Below, one piece after another: positions 51,338-59,362 of a DNA stretch of 64,000 nucleotides. Location: contig CAZSHI010000004.1 in the NCBI GenBank assembly GCA_964606735.1, forward strand, positions 58,175-122,174. The letters run 5' to 3'. Source of the stretch: UBA5109 sp964606735. Lineage in GTDB: Bacteria > Pseudomonadota > Gammaproteobacteria > Pseudomonadales > Pseudohongiellaceae. Made by a program: the position numbers and the translations under genes. Within the stretch, counting starts at the first letter, position 1. Every line of letters starts with the position of its first letter. Under the pieces are notes generated by a model. That model did not search any database. It was not told where the DNA came from and saw only the letters and a program-made list of their open reading frames with translations.

Positions 51338-51979
51338 TTAGCCTGCCGTCATCACAACCGGGGTAAGTCCGGGCACAATGTACTGGTTCATGCTCAGAAG
51401 ACTGTCATTATCTATAACCACGCAACCATCACTGTCCAGCAGCGGACGTTGATCAATATGCTTAGGCAGACCATGTAACCAGATACCTGAACCGGTTCTG
51501 CCGTCCAGCAGATCAATGGCGTTGGGATAACTCATTGGATAGGCACCCAGTCCGTAAAAATCCATCAGCTGGTTGTCATTGAGGAAACTGGTGAAAAAGT
51601 AAACGCCCAGTGGAGTCTTCTTGTCGCCCTCGCGTTCCTTAGCAAAACCATTGGCACCAATCGATACCGGAATAATCTGTTTAACACCGAAGCCGCCATT
51701 GCTCTGGCGCTCCAGAATTTTCAGCTTACCCTGCTCCAGCTCCACCCAGAAGACATAAGGGGTATTGTCCGCCACCTGTAAAATTTCCTGTGGGATCAGG
51801 GCCTCACGCTGGGCACCTCCGGCACTGCCAAATCCCAGAGAAATACTGTCAAAAAAAGCATCTGCCGTTTCAAATACCACCGGCATGGCAGAACCGGCCT
51901 GTGCCATTGCCGGAGTAGCCGGTAGCAGTGCACAAAACAGGCTGAATACGCAGATCTTAAGGTGAGTCGCTTGCATCAA
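51338..51979 (-). CDS. YkuD L,D-transpeptidase, C-terminal domain cut off
   Basis: 213 residues: signal peptide ending at PAMAQ, then the YkuD domain with IPVSIGANGFAKEREGDKKTPLGVYFF, GIWLHGLP (H169) and SDGCVV (catalytic C186). It makes 3-3 peptide crosslinks or attaches proteins to peptidoglycan. The stop TAA at 51340-51338 ends it after VVMTAG; the same frame then continues into a Cds6-type domain. An intact gene would span 51979-50963 (338 residues). The catalytic domain is complete, so the short form may still work. Confidence 0.88.
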   Translation of the reverse strand: MMQATHLKICVFSLFCALLPATPAMAQAGSAMPVVFETADAFFDSISLGFGSAGGAQREALIPQEILQVADNTPYVFWVELEQGKLKILERQSNGGFGVKQIIPVSIGANGFAKEREGDKKTPLGVYFFTSFLNDNQLMDFYGLGAYPMSYPNAIDLLDGRTGSGIWLHGLPKHIDQRPLLDSDGCVVIDNDSLLSMNQYIVPGLTPVVMTAG

Positions 51980-52052
51980 TACCTATTTTTATCCCAAGAG
52001 CAGTAGATCAAACGGCAGATTATACCGTCATCGCGGGCAAATCAAAAAGCCC

Positions 52053-53270
52053 TCAGAACAGGTACCATAGTTGATAAACCAACAGAGCCATTGAACTGAT
52101 AACACCCAGCATTGGCACCCACTGTGGCAGTCGAATAAAGGACTCGCCGGCTTCATCCCGTCTTTTGATCCTCAACAGGGCAAAATTGACGATGATAAAG
52201 ACCAGCAGCATGATGGCACTGGTTAATCGGGCCAGGCTATCCAAGGGCAGTAGCAAGGCAAAGACCAGAACCAGTAAGCTCACCATCACTGTGGCCAGTA
52301 CCGGGGTTTTCGTCATGCTGTTAATCACTGCCAGCGAGGAGCTCACCAGGTGCATTCTGGCCATGCCATACAAGACCCGTGAGGCCATGATGATTTGCAC
52401 CAGCGCACCGTTAATCACCGCCAGCAGGCTGATTGCCCCGATAAAACCCGCATCCTGCCCCCCTCTTTCCACCAGGTCAGCCAGTGGAGCCGAACTGGCG
52501 CTCAGCTCTTGCGGTGTACTGACACGCAAGACCATGAAGGTGACAATCACATAGGCCAAGGTCGCCAGGGCAATCGACAAGATGATACCCAATGGCATAT
52601 TGCGTCGCGGTGATTTTACCTCCTCAACCACATTAACCATGTCCTCAAACCCGATAAAGGCATAAAAAGCCAGAAAACTTCCCAGCAATACACCCTGCCA
52701 GGAAAATTCGGCCACCCCTTCGGAAACAGCAGAGGCCATATCGACTGCTTCCATGCCAGCGCAAATCCATACCACATAGGCCAGACCCGTCAACTCAATC
52801 AGGGTAATAAGAAACACTGCAGTGGCTGACAGCTTGATGCCATAAAGCGCGGTTGCACACAGCGCAAAACAAAGTATGACAATGGCCCAGTGTCTCGGCA
52901 GATCGACAAAGACTGCCAGGTAAGCAGCAAAACCGTTAGCAATGGCAGCCGCAGAGACAATACCGGTTAAGACCATCATCCATCCACTCAATCCAGACAG
53001 CCAGTTAAACTGCCAGGCCTTGTCGGCATAAATGGCTACACCGGCACAATAGGGAAAGCGGGAGGAAAGCTCACAATAACTCAGCCCGGTAAACAGGGCT
53101 ATCAGTCCGGCCACGATAAAGGACAGGGGCATGAAGCTACCGGCCAGCCCAGCAACTTCGCCTATCAACACGTAAATACCGGCACCAATGATGGTACCCA
53201 GACCATAGAAGCTCAGCACCAGTAGATTCATGGAGCGGTGCAGGGAATTTTCGGATGAAGCGTCGGCCAT
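52053..53270 (-). CDS. APC family amino acid permease
   Basis: 405 residues with about eleven or twelve membrane helices. LVLSFYGLGTIIGAGIYVLIGEVAG carries the glycine-rich helix 1 motif, AFIGFEDMVNVVEEVKSPRRNMPLGI the helix 6 to loop motif, and SRVLYGMARM the helix 8 signature. It imports or exchanges amino acids; substrate unknown. It is slightly short at the C-terminus compared with usual members of 450 or more. Divergent from the triheme cytochrome. Confidence 0.92.
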   Translation of the reverse strand: MADASSENSLHRSMNLLVLSFYGLGTIIGAGIYVLIGEVAGLAGSFMPLSFIVAGLIALFTGLSYCELSSRFPYCAGVAIYADKAWQFNWLSGLSGWMMVLTGIVSAAAIANGFAAYLAVFVDLPRHWAIVILCFALCATALYGIKLSATAVFLITLIELTGLAYVVWICAGMEAVDMASAVSEGVAEFSWQGVLLGSFLAFYAFIGFEDMVNVVEEVKSPRRNMPLGIILSIALATLAYVIVTFMVLRVSTPQELSASSAPLADLVERGGQDAGFIGAISLLAVINGALVQIIMASRVLYGMARMHLVSSSLAVINSMTKTPVLATVMVSLLVLVFALLLPLDSLARLTSAIMLLVFIIVNFALLRIKRRDEAGESFIRLPQWVPMLGVISSMALLVYQLWYLF

Positions 53271-53362
53271 GGTGCTGTGGGTCCTTTATGTGATTTTCAA
53301 ACTAAAAATGGTAATCTCCACCCTCTATTCTAAACATAATATTCACCCTTCAAGGAAACGCC

Positions 53363-54700
53363 ATGCCCACTCTCAGACAACTTGCCACTCTTTGCCTGCT
53401 CGCTGTACTTGCTGCCTGCGATGCCGGTGTGGTCAGCACTGAATCCAATCCAGCGACCAACAGCGCAAGCAATGCACAGGCTGCCGGACTATCTCAGGGT
53501 GAATACGTAGCCCGGCTGGGGAACTGTGTTGCCTGTCATACCGTGGAAGGCGGTGAACCGCTGGCAGGCGGACTTGAAATGAATGTCCCCATGCTCGGTA
53601 ATATCTACACCACCAATATCACGCCGGACCCCGAGACGGGTATCGGCAATTACAGCTTCGAGGATTTTGATCGCGCCATGCGTCATGGCCAGACCCCACA
53701 GGGGCGCATGTATCCAGCCATGCCCTATACCTCCTATGCAAAGATGTCCGAACAGGACATGCGTGCCCTCTACGATTTCCTGATGAACGAGGTCGAAGCG
53801 GTTAATCAGGCCAACCTGCCCCCTGAAATACCCGGCTGGAAAAACGTTCGCTGGGCCATGGGTATCTGGAATCTGCTGGCTCATGATAACAGGCCCTATA
53901 CGCCAGATGACAGCCAGAGTGCGCAATGGAATCGCGGTGCCTATCTGGTGGAAGGACTGGGACACTGCGGTGCCTGCCATACACCACGTGGCCTGCTTCT
54001 GCAGGAAAAAGGCCTGGACAGTTCGGACAGTGATTTTCTGGCCGGCGCCCCGCTGGACTTCTGGTCAGCCTCGGCACTTAATGGCAATAGTTTGAGTGGA
54101 CGCGGGCGCTGGGACGTCGAGGATCATGCCGAATTTTTGCGCAGTGGCCGTAACCGTTTTGGTACCGCAGTCGGCACCATGGTGGAGGTTATCAACAACA
54201 GCACACGCCATATGAGTGATGCTGATATTAACGCCATGGCCGTCTATTTGGATTCACTGCCGGCCACTGAAGATCAGGGCACTTTCACCTATGATGCGAC
54301 ACAGCGCGACAGGCTGACTTCGCTGAATTTCTCTGCACCCGGCGCCCAGGTCTATTATGAATATTGCTCAAACTGTCATGTCACCAGTGGCCTGGGCTAT
54401 TACCCTTACCAGCCGCCGCTGGCCGGCAACCCGGGTGTGCTGGATGAAGATGCCAGCACCCTGATCAACATGACACTGAACGGCTCGCTGCGCATTGTTT
54501 CATCAGAAGGACCGGCGACCACAGACATGCCCTATTTCCGACAACTGTTGAATGACCAGCAGATAGCCGATGTCCTGACTTATATCCGCTCTTCCTGGGG
54601 TAATGATGCATCACCCGTAAGCGTACAGGATGTCGCGGAAATCCGGGCTGCCACGGATCCGACCCAGAATGATGATATTTTTGTGCTGAGGATGAAATAA
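53363..54700 (+). CDS. Triheme cytochrome c lipoprotein (alcohol/gluconate dehydrogenase subunit type)
   Basis: 445 residues. Lipobox LAAC at about residue 19. Three haem motifs: CVACH (55-59), CGACH (202-206) and CSNCH (335-339), each with a distant Met. The layout is that of the membrane cytochrome subunit of alcohol, gluconate or sorbitol dehydrogenases, which passes electrons to ubiquinone. The catalytic dehydrogenase subunit is not adjacent, so its partner is unknown. Confidence 0.9.
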   Translation: MPTLRQLATLCLLAVLAACDAGVVSTESNPATNSASNAQAAGLSQGEYVARLGNCVACHTVEGGEPLAGGLEMNVPMLGNIYTTNITPDPETGIGNYSFEDFDRAMRHGQTPQGRMYPAMPYTSYAKMSEQDMRALYDFLMNEVEAVNQANLPPEIPGWKNVRWAMGIWNLLAHDNRPYTPDDSQSAQWNRGAYLVEGLGHCGACHTPRGLLLQEKGLDSSDSDFLAGAPLDFWSASALNGNSLSGRGRWDVEDHAEFLRSGRNRFGTAVGTMVEVINNSTRHMSDADINAMAVYLDSLPATEDQGTFTYDATQRDRLTSLNFSAPGAQVYYEYCSNCHVTSGLGYYPYQPPLAGNPGVLDEDASTLINMTLNGSLRIVSSEGPATTDMPYFRQLLNDQQIADVLTYIRSSWGNDASPVSVQDVAEIRAATDPTQNDDIFVLRMK

Positions 54701-54703
54701 AGC

Positions 54704-54738
54704 GCACTTTTTTGGTGCATCATGCACTGAATTATTGC
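54704..54738 (+). promoter_or_regulatory. NtrC-type enhancer sites upstream of glutamine synthetase
   Basis: GCAC-N7-GTGC at 54704-54718 matches the core of the NtrC consensus TGCACC-N5-GGTGCA. A weaker copy, GCAC-N7-TTGC, lies at 54724-54738 and a third half-site GCAC at 54759-54762. They are about 140-175 bp upstream of the predicted start, the usual enhancer distance. Confidence 0.6.
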
Positions 54739-54852
54739 ATTTCTTTCACCTATTAATTGCACTATTCTTGTCGGCTGCACAGGCATCGCTGGAAGGGCCC
54801 TGTTTCATGCGCACTGGCTGCGTTGAAATAAAATTAGACTATATGGAAGACT

Positions 54853-54868
54853 GGGCACGCTTCTTGCT
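54853..54868 (+). promoter_or_regulatory. Sigma-54 (-24/-12) promoter of glutamine synthetase
   Basis: GGGCACG (54853-54859), CTTC, TTGCT (54864-54868): one mismatch to TGGCACG-N4-TTGCW, with GG and GC intact. Transcription would begin near 54879, 42 bp before the ATG, whose AAGGAG ribosome site is clear. Together with the NtrC-like sites this points to nitrogen control. Confidence 0.85.
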
Positions 54869-54920
54869 GTGTACGACAGAGACAAATTTTTAGAAAACTA
54901 ACCAAGGAGTACTACTCATC

Positions 54921-55928
54921 ATGAAAAGCAAGTTGGAATATATCTGGCTGGATGGTTACAAGCCGACTCAGGGGTTGCGCAGCAAAACCATGGTCAGAAA
55001 TGATTTCAGTGGAAAGCTGGAAGATTGCCCCATGTGGTCATTCGACGGCAGTTCCACCAAGCAGGCTGAAGGTGGATCATCTGACTGCCTGTTAAAGCCT
55101 GTCTTTATTGTTCCAGATCCAGACCGTGATAACGGCTACCTGGTCATGACCGAAGTGCTGAATGCCGACGGCACTCCGCATGAGTCCAACGGTCGCGCTA
55201 CAATCGATGACGATGATGATGATTTCTGGTTTGGTTTTGAACAGGAATACTTCCTCTGGGATCCGGAAACCAACCTGCCTCCGGGCTTCCCCTACGCCGG
55301 TTTTCCCCGCCCTCAGGGACCCTATTACTGCTCAGTGGGTGCCAGTAATGCCTATGGCCGTACGGTAATTGACGAGCATCTTGATCACTGCCTGGCCGCC
55401 GGCCTCAATGTGGAAGGTATCAATGCTGAAGTTGCAGCCGGTCAGTGGGAATTCCAGGTCTTCGCGAAAAGTGCAGCGCGCGCCGGTGATGAAACCTGGC
55501 TGGCCCGTTACATGCTGGAGCGTACCGCAGAAAAATACGGCCTGGCCATTGAATGGCACCCGAAACCTCTGGGTGACACAGACTGGAACGGTTCAGGCAT
55601 GCACGCCAACTTCTCCAATGGCGCCATGCGCGAATCCGGTAAAGAAGAAACCTTTACCAAAATCTGTGAACAGTTCGGTAAAAACATTGAACGTCATATC
55701 TCTGTTTATGGCGCCTACAATGAAATGCGTCTTACCGGTAAGCACGAAACCCAGTCCATCAACCAGTTCAGCTACGGTGTTTCAGACCGTGGAGCCTCTA
55801 TCCGTATCCCGGTGGGCACGGTAGAAGATGGCTGGAAAGGTCGACTGGAAGACCGTCGTCCGGCGTCCAACGCCGATCCGTACAAAGTAGCAGCGGCTAT
55901 TGTGAAAACCACAAAAGAAGCGCTCTAG
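54921..55928 (+). CDS. glnII: Glutamine synthetase type II (GSII, eukaryote-like)
   Basis: 335 residues, short as expected for GSII. KLEYIWLDGYKPTQGLRSKT, WSFDGSSTKQAEGGSSDC, FGFEQEYFLWD (metal glutamates), GINAEVAAGQWEFQVF, DWNGSGMHANFSNGAMR and RGASIRIPVGTVEDGWKGRLEDRRPASNADPY are GSII signatures, distinct from the GSI/GlnA type. It condenses glutamate, ATP and ammonia. A run of six aspartates (ATIDDDDDDF) near residue 97 is unusual. The promoter region fits nitrogen-limitation control by NtrC. Confidence 0.95.
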   Translation: MKSKLEYIWLDGYKPTQGLRSKTMVRNDFSGKLEDCPMWSFDGSSTKQAEGGSSDCLLKPVFIVPDPDRDNGYLVMTEVLNADGTPHESNGRATIDDDDDDFWFGFEQEYFLWDPETNLPPGFPYAGFPRPQGPYYCSVGASNAYGRTVIDEHLDHCLAAGLNVEGINAEVAAGQWEFQVFAKSAARAGDETWLARYMLERTAEKYGLAIEWHPKPLGDTDWNGSGMHANFSNGAMRESGKEETFTKICEQFGKNIERHISVYGAYNEMRLTGKHETQSINQFSYGVSDRGASIRIPVGTVEDGWKGRLEDRRPASNADPYKVAAAIVKTTKEAL

Positions 55929-55946
55929 TACATCCTTTTATGGATC

Positions 55947-55974
55947 AAAAGGGCCTGCTTGCAGGCCCTTTTTT
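55947..55974. terminator. Intrinsic terminator after glutamine synthetase
   Basis: GGGCCTGC (55951-55958), two-base loop, GCAGGCCC (55961-55968) and six T (55969-55974), preceded by AAAA (55947-55950). Confidence 0.92.
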
Positions 55975-56045
55975 ATAACCACCTGACATAAGCTTTTCTC
56001 TTAATATCGCTTGGGCTTGAGTCCTGATTCTGCCAAACTACTCCT

Positions 56046-56990
56046 ATGAAATTCCCTGAAACCAAACAGGAATATGCCTCGGTCTATCTGGAAGATACCG
56101 ACAAGGCCTTGCCTGAAAAAATTAATATCCATACGCGCTATGCCTATTTTAAAACCATCGCGCGTGGGGGCAAATGCCTGATCCAGTCCTGCAAGGATCT
56201 GCACCTGTCCCGGGTGATCTGCTACAAGACACTACTGCCCGAATTTGCCGACGACCCGATTGAACAGCGGCGCTTTCTGCGTGAAGCCCGTGTCAGTGCC
56301 ATGCTGCAGCACCCTAACACCATTCCAACCTATGAACTGGGGCGTGATAACCAGGGTCACTATTACTTCACCATGAAACTGGTGCACGGTTATACCCTGC
56401 GTGAAATTCTCGATTACCGTGAACGCTATGACCTGAGCCAGTTAATGGACGTGATCATTCAGGTTGCTCATGCTCTGGAGTATGCCCATGCCCATGGCGT
56501 AATACACCGGGACATCAAGCCGGAAAACATCCTTGTCGGCCCTTTCGGTGAGGTGCTGCTGATGGACTGGGGGCTGGCCAAGGTCTGGAAGACGGATGGT
56601 TCCGATGAGCCTCTGGAAGATTCCGGCACTGATACTGACTCTGATGACCTGAATATTACCCGGCGGGGCAAATTGCAGGGCACTGTGAGTTACATGTCAC
56701 CGGAGCAGATCGATCGCGATCCCCAGATCAACTTTCACACCGATATATACAGTCTTGGTACCATTATTTATGAAATCCTGGCAGGTGAAACTGCCGCCAA
56801 GGGAGAAACCGTAGACCAGGTGATCGCCTATATCAAGGAAGAGACACCACCAAAACCCTCTACTTTTAGTAAATGGCCGGTACCACCACTACTGGAAAAG
56901 GCTACCATGCGCTGCCTGATGAAAAACCCGGATGAACGCTTCAACTCGATAAGCGAGCTGGTAAGAATACTGCAGGAAGACTGGCTCTGA
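56046..56990 (+). CDS. Hanks-type Ser/Thr protein kinase
   Basis: 314 residues, kinase domain only. The ATP lysine is probably K61 in VICYKTL, the catalytic loop is HRDIKPEN (154-161) and the metal loop is DWG (174-176) in place of DFG. A GTVSYMSPEQ activation-loop end and DIYSLGTIIYEILAGETAAKG follow; there is an acidic insert before it (EPLEDSGTDTDSDD). No membrane helix or sensor domain is present. It is convergent with a PP2C phosphatase, one base apart, so the two probably act on the same targets. Confidence 0.92.
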   Translation: MKFPETKQEYASVYLEDTDKALPEKINIHTRYAYFKTIARGGKCLIQSCKDLHLSRVICYKTLLPEFADDPIEQRRFLREARVSAMLQHPNTIPTYELGRDNQGHYYFTMKLVHGYTLREILDYRERYDLSQLMDVIIQVAHALEYAHAHGVIHRDIKPENILVGPFGEVLLMDWGLAKVWKTDGSDEPLEDSGTDTDSDDLNITRRGKLQGTVSYMSPEQIDRDPQINFHTDIYSLGTIIYEILAGETAAKGETVDQVIAYIKEETPPKPSTFSKWPVPPLLEKATMRCLMKNPDERFNSISELVRILQEDWL

Positions 56991-56991
56991 T

Positions 56992-57726
56992 TTAATCGGC
57001 GCTGGCCAGCACCACGGTAATGTTATCCCTGGCACCCGCCTCTTTAACCGCTTTGAGCAGGCCTTGCAATGCCTTATCAAGATCACGTTGGTGTTCAAGC
57101 AGGGTCTCCAGTATCAGCTCATTACTCACCAGGTCTGACAAGCCGTCAGTGCAGGTAAGAATCAGGTCTCCTGTTTTCACCGGATGTTTGCCAAAACCGG
57201 GGTTTATACTGTTTCCGGCGCCAATCATACGTGTCAGGATATGACTGGCCCGCGCATGCAGGTCCGGTACCAGATTGGGGTCCAGCTGGTTTTGTGCCAG
57301 GGTATGGTCAGTGCTCAGCTGGGTAATGACTTTGTTGTCGAGGTCGATGTGGTAGACCCGCGAATCGCCGACATAGGAAAAATAAACAAACGCATTATCG
57401 AGATACAAACAGGAAAGTGTTGTCCCCATGCGCTGGTGCGAAGGCCTCTGCACCTTCATGTCGATCACTTTACGGTTGGCAAAAACCACTGCCCGGTTCA
57501 GTAATTCGACCGGGTCATCGGCTTCCAGTTCATTGTCTTCATTGAACTCATTCTCCAGCAAAGCATAGGCGCTTTCTGCTGCCAGCTTGCTGGCCACTTC
57601 ACCATACTCATGGCCGCCGACCCCATCGGCAATAATGATGATGCGGTACTCCCGCGAGAACAAATAAAAATCTTCATTATTTGGCCTTACCAGACCTGGG
57701 TCGGTAAGTGAACTGATACGCAGCAT
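56992..57726 (-). CDS. PP2C-family Ser/Thr phosphatase (PrpC/Stp type)
   Basis: 244 residues. The conserved set is present: GLVRPNNEDFY, IADGVGGHEYGEVASKLAAE, GTTLSCLYL, YVGDSRVYHI, LTCTDGLSDLVSN and the final GARDNITVVLASAD, giving the metal-binding aspartates. It would reverse the kinase at 56046. A perfect palindrome sits 26 bp upstream of its ATG. Confidence 0.93.
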   Translation of the reverse strand: MLRISSLTDPGLVRPNNEDFYLFSREYRIIIIADGVGGHEYGEVASKLAAESAYALLENEFNEDNELEADDPVELLNRAVVFANRKVIDMKVQRPSHQRMGTTLSCLYLDNAFVYFSYVGDSRVYHIDLDNKVITQLSTDHTLAQNQLDPNLVPDLHARASHILTRMIGAGNSINPGFGKHPVKTGDLILTCTDGLSDLVSNELILETLLEHQRDLDKALQGLLKAVKEAGARDNITVVLASAD

Positions 57727-57752
57727 GCTGAGTCAATGAATCCTGTGCAGAC

Positions 57753-57771
57753 CAGGGTAAATTTTACCCTG
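57753..57771. promoter_or_regulatory. Perfect 19-bp palindrome upstream of the PP2C gene
   Basis: CAGGGTAAATTTTACCCTG: nine-base arms around one central T, 26 bp before the PP2C start. Its symmetry and position suggest a repressor or activator operator; a loop this short makes a terminator less likely and there is no T-run. Confidence 0.4.
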
Positions 57772-57816
57772 AACTGTGACTCGACTGCATCCTGGCAGGC
57801 AGGCCTTTTTTTTTCA

Positions 57817-57870
57817 GTAAGAAATGAGTGAGCAGTTTGCCTGCTGGCTCTAGAACAGCCTATTTCTTAC
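57817..57870. repeat. Cruciform-capable inverted repeat 8 bp after the first nhaD gene
   Basis: GTAAGAAAT (57817-57825) and ATTTCTTAC (57862-57870) are exact reverse complements. Between them are two small hairpins, GCAG/CTGC and GGCT/AGCC, so the RNA would form a three-way junction. The nhaD stop is at 57879, so on the minus strand this is the 3' end of its transcript. It lacks a T-run on that side and is not a classical terminator. Confidence 0.4.
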
Positions 57871-57878
57871 AGCAAGGA

Positions 57879-59228
57879 TTAGACGCCGGAATGTTCGAAG
57901 AAAGAGAAAAAAACAGCCATGATCACCGAACAGATTACCAGGGTTGCCAGCATCACCGGTGTACCCTTACGGAACCAGAGTCCGGGGGTAATGGCCAGGC
58001 TGGGATCACCCTGATCCTTCGCCATTTTCTCGGAAATAGTGACGATGAATACGTTAGCCGTTGAACCCAGGTGTGTACCGTTACCACCCATCCCTACGCC
58101 AACTGCCAGTGCCCACCACAGCGGTGAAACATTGATGCCCTGTGTTTCCATGCCAAGAATGATCGGAATCATTGCAGCGGTAAAGGGAATATTATCGATA
58201 GCCGCCGAGAAGATGGCTGCTACCCACATCAACACAATGGTCGAGGCCAGCAATCCAAATTCTTCAACAAGGGGCACGATAAACTGACCCAGGTAGCGCA
58301 AAAATTCACTGTGCTCTACGCCACCGACAATAATGAACAGCGATACAAAAAACATCAGCAAGGCCAGTTCGATATGCGCCAGACTTTCTTCCAGGTCAAC
58401 GTCACGCCCGATAAACACCAGTGCCGTCAGACCCATCACAGCCACCACCCAGGGCTCCCAGCCAATGGCATTATGCAGGATAAAGCCAAGCACCATCACA
58501 CCCAGCACAGCCAATGCGCCATACCAGGTACGCGGCTCAGACAGGGGCGTGCGCTCCATGTTGCCCAGATCTGCTGCCTGAACGGCCAGCTCCTGTTTGA
58601 ATAGAATGCGCAGGAAGAACAGAATGACCAGCCAGGCAGCCAGCACCATCGGCCCCATATGATAGACAAAGGTATTGAAATCGATATCGGCTGCCGAACC
58701 GATCATCAGGTTGGGCGGATCACCGACCAGTGTTGCCACCCCACCAGTATCCGACAGGAGAGCGGCGGCCAGCAAAAAGGGGATGGCACTGACGCGTAGC
58801 GACTGACAGATAAGGATAATCAGTGGCCCGAAAATCACCACGGTGGTGACGTTATCCAGCAGTAATGAAAGCACCGTTACCAGGGTGCCCATCATGGCCA
58901 GCAAGAGAAACAGCCTGCCCTTACTGAAATCGGCTATCGAATAAGCCAATTGCTGGAAGCCGCCGGTGGGAATCATGATGGCGACAATGGTCATCATGCA
59001 GCCAAGCAGGAACACCACATTCCAGTCGATGGCTTCAACAGCTTCTTCCGGACCATAAAACCCAAAGACATAGCCCAGCAACATCATCACGGCAGCACCT
59101 GCCATGGCGCACTTCACGCGATGGATACCATGTACACCCTCAGTAAAAATCGCGATAAAAGTCAGAACCAGCACAAGGCCCGAGACCAGCATCTCGGTAT
59201 TCCAGACGAGCAATTCCATATCAGTCAC
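57879..59228 (-). CDS. nhaD: NhaD-type Na+/H+ antiporter, copy 1
   Basis: 449 residues, ArsB/NhaD (SLC13-like) family with about twelve helices. Key segments: LLDNVTTVVIFGPLIILI, DTGGVATLVGDPPNLMIG, AAIDNIPFTAAMIPIILGM and GVGMGGNGTHLGSTANVFIV, which form the ion site in two inverted repeats. NhaD exports Na+ or Li+ at neutral-alkaline pH, fitting a marine lifestyle. It is very similar to the next gene upstream, the product of a tandem duplication. Second in the pair, with a terminator between them. Confidence 0.9.
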   Translation of the reverse strand: MTDMELLVWNTEMLVSGLVLVLTFIAIFTEGVHGIHRVKCAMAGAAVMMLLGYVFGFYGPEEAVEAIDWNVVFLLGCMMTIVAIMIPTGGFQQLAYSIADFSKGRLFLLLAMMGTLVTVLSLLLDNVTTVVIFGPLIILICQSLRVSAIPFLLAAALLSDTGGVATLVGDPPNLMIGSAADIDFNTFVYHMGPMVLAAWLVILFFLRILFKQELAVQAADLGNMERTPLSEPRTWYGALAVLGVMVLGFILHNAIGWEPWVVAVMGLTALVFIGRDVDLEESLAHIELALLMFFVSLFIIVGGVEHSEFLRYLGQFIVPLVEEFGLLASTIVLMWVAAIFSAAIDNIPFTAAMIPIILGMETQGINVSPLWWALAVGVGMGGNGTHLGSTANVFIVTISEKMAKDQGDPSLAITPGLWFRKGTPVMLATLVICSVIMAVFFSFFEHSGV

Positions 59229-59296
59229 CTCAGATCCAAGCAGCCCCAGGACAGGACCGACGAATCAGTAAATTTGGCAGGCAAACAGGTGACCCC

Positions 59297-59323
59297 AAAA
59301 AAAAGCCCCCACTTGGTGGAGGC
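59297..59323 (-). terminator. Intrinsic terminator of nhaD copy 2
   Basis: On the minus strand GCCTCCAC pairs with GTGGGGGC (one G-U) around CAA, then eight T (plus-strand A-run 59297-59304). It lies 40 bp past the stop of the copy at 59363, which suggests the two copies are transcribed separately. Confidence 0.85.
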
Positions 59324-59362
59324 CTTTATAACTCAAAAAAATTCTAAGTCAATATAAATTTA

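Noticed and set aside
57790..57814. Plus-strand terminator at the T-run 57806-57814
   Set aside because: The preceding repeats (GGCAGGCAGGCC) form only a poor hairpin, and no plus-strand gene ends nearby; the kinase stops 800 bp away.
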